Shown here one piece after another: positions 7,447-12,132 of a stretch of DNA of 12,132 bases (the first letter of the stretch is position 1; each line of letters begins with the position of its first letter). Position numbers and translations under genes: made by a program. Source of the DNA: an uncultured Mollicutes bacterium. GTDB taxonomy: Bacteria; Bacillota_I; Bacilli_A; RFN20; CAG-826. The DNA lies in NCBI GenBank assembly GCA_937893635.1, contig CALBGF010000071.1, forward strand, positions 1-12,132, in the 5' to 3' direction. The notes under the pieces were generated by a model. The model made no database searches, had not been told where the DNA came from, and saw nothing but the letters and a program-made list of their open reading frames with translations.

Positions 7447-9406
7447 TATTAACACCGACTAAATCATTTGAAAACAATGATTGTAATCTATTTCTCCATT
7501 TTTCATATATTCCTTCATCATCAAACCAATATTCTTCTAGTGTTTTCAATATATCGTAATTGACTATGTTTTGTAATAAATTTACATTTAAATCATCTGG
7601 ACGAATATTAGCAAAATAACTATGTCCAATTAAAAAGCCTTTACCTAGTCCTAATGACTTATCATCTAATATTGCTTTATTCAAATTTTTTATTTCTTCA
7701 ATTAGAGAATTAAACAATTCATTATTTAGTTCATTTTGATAATTTTTAAATCCAATAGAGTCAAATCCAGGCATCATATCATAGAAAGCAAATCTTCTTC
7801 TTAAAGCATAATCAATTAAAGCTAAGCTTCGATCAGCAGTATTCATCATACCAATAATATATAAGTTATCTGGCACAAAAAATGGTTCTTCATTATATGC
7901 TAAAGTTAGAGGTTTATTTCGATAATCTTTTTCAATAAGCATTAATAATTCACCAAAGATTTTACTCATATTTCCACGATTAATTTCATCAATAATAAAG
8001 AAAAATTCTTTATCTTTTTGTTCGCTTGCTTTTTTAGCAAAGCGATAAAATACACCTTCTTTTAATTCAAAGCCGTTATCAGATGGTTTATATCCCATAA
8101 TAAAGTCTTCATAAGAATAGTTTTGATGAAATTGAATAAATTCTATACGGCTATCATCTTTTTCACCCATCATTGAATACGCTAGTCTTTTAGCAGTAAA
8201 TGTTTTTCCAACTCCCGGAGCGCCTTGTAAGATAATATTTTTACGATATTTTAATAAATTAACTAATGTTTCATATTGTTCACTCGACATAAATACATCA
8301 TTTAGGAAGTCATCTTTAGTATATTTAATATGATTAGTAATCATATTTAATTCCTCCAATGCTTCTTTTAATTCATCTCTTAATTTATACTGATATCCAT
8401 TCTTATTATCTCTTTTTCCTATAAACATAATCGGCCAATACTTTGCATTTTCAATATTGCCAGCTGGATAATTACATCTTTGAACTGTAATTACTCTTTT
8501 TGCTAAATATGATATTTGCATATTATATTTGTTATATGATCCACCATATATCTCACTTAGTTTTTTGCAGCTGGTTACTCCACCTTGTTCCATAAATTGA
8601 CGCATAATTTTAAGCGCATCTTCATTAAAAACATCAGGATTTTTTAATAGTTTTATCCAATCTTCTTTACTAATATTTGGATTAAAATCTGTTCCAAACC
8701 ATCCATCTTTATCATATTGTTTTAATTTAGATATATAGTCATTAACAAAATAAATAAATGTTATAGTAAGCGCCTTTAATTTTGAATCAGCGTAACAACT
8801 ATCATCTATTCTTTGCTTTACCATTTGTTTTAGTTCATCATCTTCATTTAAAGCATTACATATTTCATCGCAAAATTCCGTTAAATTAGCAACATTTTCT
8901 TTTGATTTGCCTTTTGTAAATGAATAATTCATTTCTAATTTAATAGATGCATTTCTGCTAGCTTCATATTTATAAATATAATACTTATCTGGATATTTTA
9001 GCCACATATAAACACTTATAGAATTATAGTTTTGATAATGATTATGCTCTTTATCACCATATCTATCCCAAATAATTGAAATATTATTTATAAATGTATC
9101 TATTCTAATAGCATAATCTTCTTTACTTTCATCATACAAATCTATAAAGCATTTTTTAACATCTTCCGGATAGTCTTTTGCCATCTTTATTAATGTAGCA
9201 AATGGATAACTGTTATGTGAGTCAAGAATGCTTCTTGCTTCTAATAATGCACTATATAACATTGAAGCAAAATCATCTGCATTAATGTCCCACTTATCTT
9301 GGAAATTTTTAACTGCTTGTAATTTTTCTTTATTCTTTTTCCAATTATCTTCAAAGTCTTTTTTAAAATAATCTAATGCCTCTTGAAATAATTCTTTATT
9401 AAACAT
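7439..9406 (-). CDS. mcrB: McrB-family AAA+ NTPase of a modification-dependent restriction system
   Basis: Motor and specificity subunit, 655 residues. The C-terminal AAA+ module is complete: Walker A GAPGVGKT (395-402), Walker B FFFIIDE (468-474) followed by INRGNMSKIFGEL, the McrB-type sensor block MNTADRS (521-527), the arginine-rich DYALRRRF (532-539), and GHSYF (594-598). Such proteins usually use GTP to drive DNA translocation with McrC. The first 370 or so residues are not the DUF3578 domain of E. coli McrB as far as I can tell. They include a SVYMWLKYPDKYYIYKYE segment (131-148) and a YWPIMFIG segment (323-330) like regions that precede AAA domains in other McrB-like proteins; they presumably read the modified base. 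The start has GGAG eight bases upstream. Expression depends on the G11-spacer promoter at 9434-9465. Confidence 0.92.
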   Translation of the reverse strand: MFNKELFQEALDYFKKDFEDNWKKNKEKLQAVKNFQDKWDINADDFASMLYSALLEARSILDSHNSYPFATLIKMAKDYPEDVKKCFIDLYDESKEDYAIRIDTFINNISIIWDRYGDKEHNHYQNYNSISVYMWLKYPDKYYIYKYEASRNASIKLEMNYSFTKGKSKENVANLTEFCDEICNALNEDDELKQMVKQRIDDSCYADSKLKALTITFIYFVNDYISKLKQYDKDGWFGTDFNPNISKEDWIKLLKNPDVFNEDALKIMRQFMEQGGVTSCKKLSEIYGGSYNKYNMQISYLAKRVITVQRCNYPAGNIENAKYWPIMFIGKRDNKNGYQYKLRDELKEALEELNMITNHIKYTKDDFLNDVFMSSEQYETLVNLLKYRKNIILQGAPGVGKTFTAKRLAYSMMGEKDDSRIEFIQFHQNYSYEDFIMGYKPSDNGFELKEGVFYRFAKKASEQKDKEFFFIIDEINRGNMSKIFGELLMLIEKDYRNKPLTLAYNEEPFFVPDNLYIIGMMNTADRSLALIDYALRRRFAFYDMMPGFDSIGFKNYQNELNNELFNSLIEEIKNLNKAILDDKSLGLGKGFLIGHSYFANIRPDDLNVNLLQNIVNYDILKTLEEYWFDDEGIYEKWRNRLQSLFSNDLVGVNND

Positions 9407-9433
9407 ATTTTTTTCTCCATATAATCTAAAAAC

Positions 9434-9465
9434 ATTCTACCCCCCCCCCCGTAGTATTTTGTCAA
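9434..9465 (-). promoter_or_regulatory. mcrBC promoter with G11 tract in its spacer
   Basis: Minus strand: TTGACA (9465-9460), a 20-nt spacer of AAATACTAC plus eleven G, then TAGAAT (9439-9434). The start site would be near 9427, with a leader of about 20 bases containing GGAG. The two hexamers are good, but the spacer is three bases over the 17-nt optimum, so the promoter should be weak in this form. Removing three G would make it optimal. Confidence 0.75.
9440..9450. repeat. Homopolymer tract C11/G11
   Basis: Eleven consecutive C on the plus strand (G11 on the minus strand), flanked by CTA and GTAG. It is exceptional in such an AT-rich region and lies wholly within the mcrBC promoter spacer. 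Mononucleotide tracts of this length are prone to slipped-strand length changes; the length given may also be affected by sequencing error. Confidence 0.95.
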
Positions 9466-9487
9466 ATGTAAAATTGCCCCTTATAAT
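9459..9487 (+). promoter_or_regulatory. Promoter of the divergent operon
   Basis: TTGTCA (9459-9464), a 17-nt spacer, TATAAT (9482-9487). Start site expected near 9494, about 33 bases before the first gene. Its -35 covers the same bases as the mcrBC -35 on the other strand. Confidence 0.85.
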
Positions 9488-9526
9488 ATTAACAAAAACT
9501 TGATAGAATATATAAAGGTGATGACA

Positions 9527-9697
9527 ATGCTTCCTTATAAAGAAAACAAAAAATTAGTGGATCGTCCAGAAAATGATCCAAAAGTAAATCTACGTAGCCC
9601 AATTGACCGTAAAATCATTTTAACACTAGTGCTTGTCGCATTAGTGGTTTTAGCTATTGTCATTGTTTTAATATTTGTAATAGAGAAGAACTTTTAA
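9527..9697 (+). CDS. Small single-pass membrane protein of unknown function
   Basis: A 56-residue product with a charged N-terminal half (many Lys, Asp, Arg) and one strongly hydrophobic segment at about 31-51, ending EKNF. The charge pattern suggests a cytosolic N-terminus with a single anchor. There is no recognisable domain. The ATG at 9527 is chosen because AAAGGTG at 9514-9520 is six bases upstream. An ATG at 9521 overlaps that site, and the upstream TTG at 9500 lies too close to the predicted transcription start. It is the first gene of the divergent operon, two bases before the dehydrogenase gene, so co-expression is near certain; function is unknown. Confidence 0.7.
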   Translation: MLPYKENKKLVDRPENDPKVNLRSPIDRKIILTLVLVALVVLAIVIVLIFVIEKNF

Positions 9698-9699
9698 TT

Positions 9700-10614
9700 A
9701 TGAAAAGAATCGATAAATATATAGAAAAAAATATTAAAGATGTTACTAATAAAAACATTGTAATTACTGGAGCAAATTCCGGAATTGGTTTTGAATCAAT
9801 GAAGGTATTAGCTAAAAAATGCGCAAATGTGATAATGGCGTGTCGTAGTCTAAAAAGAGCGCAAAATGCTAAAGAAAAAGTTTTAAAAGATTGTCCAAAT
9901 GCTTTAATTGATATTATTGAATATGACCAATCATCATTTGAATCAATTGATAATTTTATAAACAATTTATTTAAAAAATATAGCAAAATTGATGTGCTTG
10001 TTTGTAATGCAGGTATTTTTCATCCCGAAAAAAGATTAAAAACTAAAGATGGATATCCCCTTACAATTGGTACAAATTATATTGGCTTATTTTATTTGCT
10101 TGAAAGCATAAAGAATAGATTAACTAATACAAAAATTATTATTGTTTCTTCTATTGTCTATCGTTATACCAAATATAAAAATTATAAGTTTTTATTAGAA
10201 GAAAATACATCTACTTTTAATCAATATAAATTATCTAAAACCGCTGTTACAAATTATTTCTATTATTTAAGTCAAAATACAAATCTAAATATCTATATGA
10301 TGCATCCTGGTGTTAGTTCAACAAATATATTTTCTAACCCTAATGTTTCATATTGGAAATGGTTTAAAAGTTTTGCTAAATGGGTAATGTCCTTTGTTGT
10401 TCATTCTCCTAAAAAAGCCGCTTTAGGTATTTCCTTACTTGCTAGTAATGATTATCCAAATCATACATTCTTAGGACCAAGAGGAATAGGACAAATATCC
10501 GGCTATCCAAAAGTTATTAAATTAAAAAATAGTGGAAAGAAATACGCTAATGAATTATATATAAATACTAAAAAAGCAATTGAAGGGGGAAATAAATATG
10601 TTAAGTGTGAGTAA
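9700..10614 (+). CDS. Short-chain dehydrogenase/reductase (retinol dehydrogenase-like SDR)
   Basis: NAD(P)(H)-dependent oxidoreductase with a Rossmann fold, 304 residues. The cofactor motif TGANSGIG is at 23-30; Arg49 after strand 2 (ACRS) favours NADP(H). NAG is at 103-105. The catalytic set is Asn126, Ser150 or Ser151, and Tyr176 with Lys180 (YKLSK), with HPG at 202-204. The N-terminal extension of about 18 residues and the sequence style resemble retinol dehydrogenase/WW-domain-oxidoreductase-like members. The substrate cannot be deduced. It starts two bases after the small membrane protein gene with only a weak ribosome site, so translational coupling is likely, and it overlaps the ABC-F gene by 17 bases. 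Confidence 0.88.
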   Translation: MKRIDKYIEKNIKDVTNKNIVITGANSGIGFESMKVLAKKCANVIMACRSLKRAQNAKEKVLKDCPNALIDIIEYDQSSFESIDNFINNLFKKYSKIDVLVCNAGIFHPEKRLKTKDGYPLTIGTNYIGLFYLLESIKNRLTNTKIIIVSSIVYRYTKYKNYKFLLEENTSTFNQYKLSKTAVTNYFYYLSQNTNLNIYMMHPGVSSTNIFSNPNVSYWKWFKSFAKWVMSFVVHSPKKAALGISLLASNDYPNHTFLGPRGIGQISGYPKVIKLKNSGKKYANELYINTKKAIEGGNKYVKCE

Positions 10615-12132
10615 TGTATCATTACAATACGGCGGAAGAGTTTTATTTAAAGATGTCAATGTCAGTTTTCAACCGCAAAACTGTTATGGAATTATTGGCG
10701 CTAATGGAGCGGGCAAATCTACTTTCTTAAAAATTTTATCTGGAGAAATTGAACCAAATACTGGTGAAGTGACAATGTCTGATAAAGAAAGAATGTCCGT
10801 TTTGAAGCAAAATCAAAATGCTTATGATAATGAAACTGTTATTGATACGGTTTTATTAGGACATCCTCGCCTTATGGAAGTACAAAGAGAAAAAGATGCT
10901 TTATATGCTAAACCTGATTTTAGTGAAGAAGATGGCATCTTAGCAGGAGAGCTTGAACTAGAATATGCTGAACTTGATGGCTATGAAGCTGACGCTAATG
11001 CTAGACAACTATTAAATTCATTAGGAATTACTGGTGAATTACAAGATAAATATATGCATGAGCTTGACTCAAAACAAAAAGTTAAAGTCCTATTAGCGCA
11101 AGCATTATTTGGTAATCCAGATATTTTAATATTAGATGAACCTACCAATAACTTAGACGCAATTGCTACACGTTGGTTAGAAAATTTCTTATATAATTTT
11201 GAAAATACCGTTATTATTGTTTCTCATGACCGCCACTTTTTAAATAAAGTTTGCACAAGAATTCTTGATGTCGATTATGGAAAAATTCAAGTTTATATTG
11301 GTAATTATGACTTCTGGTATGAATCTTCGCAACTACTTTTAAAGCAAGCTAAAGATCAAAACCAAAAAGCCGAAGCACGTATCAAAGAATTACAAGATTT
11401 TATTGCTCGATTTGCGGCTAATGCATCTAAATCAAAACAAGCAACATCCAGGAAGAAAGAATTAGATAAAATTGAATTAACTGATTTAAAACCATCTAAT
11501 AGAAGATATCCATTTATCGATTTCAAATTTGAAAAAGATTTAGGACAAGATATATTATTTGTCGAAAATCTTAGCAAAAAAGGATTATTTTCTAATATAA
11601 GTTTTACTCTTAAACGCGGTGATAAAGTAGCATTTCTTTCACCAAATAGTAATATATTAAATGCTTTATTTGCTATTTTAGCAGGAGAAGACGAAGATTA
11701 TGAAGGTAAATTTAAATATGGTATTACTGTAACGCCTACTTATTTACCAACTGAAAACAGCAAATATTTTGAAGGACATACTGAGTCATTAGTGGATTGG
11801 CTTCGTCCTTATTCTAGTGATCAACACGAAAGTTATTTACGTGGCTGGCTAGGTAGAATGTTATTTTCTGGTGAAGAAGCACTTAAACCGGTTAATGTTC
11901 TTTCTGGTGGAGAAAAAGTTCGTTGTATGATGGCAAAAACTATGTTAACTGCCGGTAATTTATTAATTATGAACGAACCTACTAACCACTTAGATCTTGA
12001 AGCAATTACTGCTTTAAATAAAGGTATGATTAACTATAAAGGTGTTTTATTATTTACAACACACGACCACGAATTAATGCAAACAGTCGCTAATCGTATC
12101 ATTTATATTGATGAAAATAGTTTTATTGATAA
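10598..12132 (+). CDS. ABC-F family ATPase (YkpA/YbiT-like), 3' end beyond the window
   Basis: Soluble twin-ATPase protein of the ribosome-associated ABC-F class; 511 codons are visible with no stop, so it is partial. NBD1: Walker A GANGAGKST (34-42), degenerate signature LDSKQ (156-160), Walker B ILILDEP (176-182) and a SHDRHF switch. A basic, coiled-coil-like linker (about 245-300, rich in Lys/Gln, with SKSKQATSRKK) follows. NBD2: the Walker A position reads SPNSNILN (348-355) without the usual Gly-Lys-Ser/Thr; the signature LSGGE (435-439) is intact; Walker B has Asn459 instead of Asp, with Glu460 kept. The domain order and the SHDRHFLNK and GNYDFWYESSQ segments match YkpA/YbiT relatives. 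A resistance role is not suggested. The start has AAGGGGGA seven bases upstream and overlaps the preceding gene by 17 bases. Confidence 0.93.
   Translation, partial: MLSVSNVSLQYGGRVLFKDVNVSFQPQNCYGIIGANGAGKSTFLKILSGEIEPNTGEVTMSDKERMSVLKQNQNAYDNETVIDTVLLGHPRLMEVQREKDALYAKPDFSEEDGILAGELELEYAELDGYEADANARQLLNSLGITGELQDKYMHELDSKQKVKVLLAQALFGNPDILILDEPTNNLDAIATRWLENFLYNFENTVIIVSHDRHFLNKVCTRILDVDYGKIQVYIGNYDFWYESSQLLLKQAKDQNQKAEARIKELQDFIARFAANASKSKQATSRKKELDKIELTDLKPSNRRYPFIDFKFEKDLGQDILFVENLSKKGLFSNISFTLKRGDKVAFLSPNSNILNALFAILAGEDEDYEGKFKYGITVTPTYLPTENSKYFEGHTESLVDWLRPYSSDQHESYLRGWLGRMLFSGEEALKPVNVLSGGEKVRCMMAKTMLTAGNLLIMNEPTNHLDLEAITALNKGMINYKGVLLFTTHDHELMQTVANRIIYIDENSFID

Noticed and set aside
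6382..9406. Base-composition evidence that mcrBC is a recent import
   Set aside because: Hand-counted lines in mcrBC (22% and 33% GC) are not clearly outside those in neighbouring genes (17% in the CNNM gene, 45% in the M20 gene). No integrase, tRNA or flanking repeats are visible.
9660..9986. Minus-strand ORF opposite the SDR gene
   Set aside because: It overlaps the cofactor-binding part of the SDR and has no supporting start signal; its hydrophobicity is a by-product of AT-rich complement.
11356..11577. Minus-strand ORF inside the ABC-F gene
   Set aside because: The opposite strand encodes the conserved linker of the ABC-F protein; the ORF has no ribosome site or recognisable motif.
38..12132. 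Alternative genetic code (TGA as Trp), given the Mollicutes-like base composition
   Set aside because: All genes are intact with TGA as stop and use TGG for Trp. The lack of TGA stops among nine complete genes is too small a sample to mean anything.

Overview
This AT-rich window (about 30% GC by eye) reads like a low-GC Bacillota/Bacilli-type chromosome. Shine-Dalgarno sites are strong (AGGAG, AGGTGAT), intrinsic terminators are compact, Trp is encoded by TGG, and the genes are Bacillus-type: type II thymidine kinase, a LysM-GH18 enzyme of the SleL/YaaH spore-cortex type, CNNM/CorC exporters and a YkpA/YbiT-like ABC-F ATPase. The SleL-like gene hints at a spore-forming lineage but does not prove it. 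I cannot name a species.

Layout. (1) 38-1925: thymidine kinase (+) and the LysM-GH18 enzyme (-) converge on one bidirectional terminator that overlaps both stop codons. (2) 1926-2253: non-coding; holds an orphan terminator-like structure and a well-formed promoter for the next operon. (3) 2254-4607: two tandem CNNM/CorC-like membrane proteins overlapping by one base, followed by a terminator. (4) 4686-6119: a single-gene unit for an M20 amidohydrolase, with a 24-nt palindrome over its extended -10 and its own terminator. (5) 6297-9465 (-): a self-contained two-gene McrB-McrC restriction locus. It ends in an unusually elaborate, GC-rich terminator-like RNA structure and is driven by a promoter whose spacer contains 11 consecutive G residues. 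(6) 9459-12132 (+): a divergent operon of a 56-residue membrane protein, a short-chain dehydrogenase and an ABC-F ATPase cut off by the window end.

The most striking point is the mcrBC promoter. On the minus strand it reads TTGACA, then a 20-nt spacer ending in G11, then TAGAAT. Loss of two to four G residues would bring the spacer to 16-18 nt, so slipped-strand mispairing could act as an ON/OFF switch for a modification-dependent restriction system. Its -35 box lies on almost the same bases as the -35 of the divergent operon (TTGTCA-17-TATAAT on the plus strand), so the two promoters should exclude each other sterically. The second lead is the 3' element of mcrC: its 48-nt apical region is about 56% GC, far above the background, and folds into sub-hairpins, which suggests a structured RNA rather than a plain terminator.
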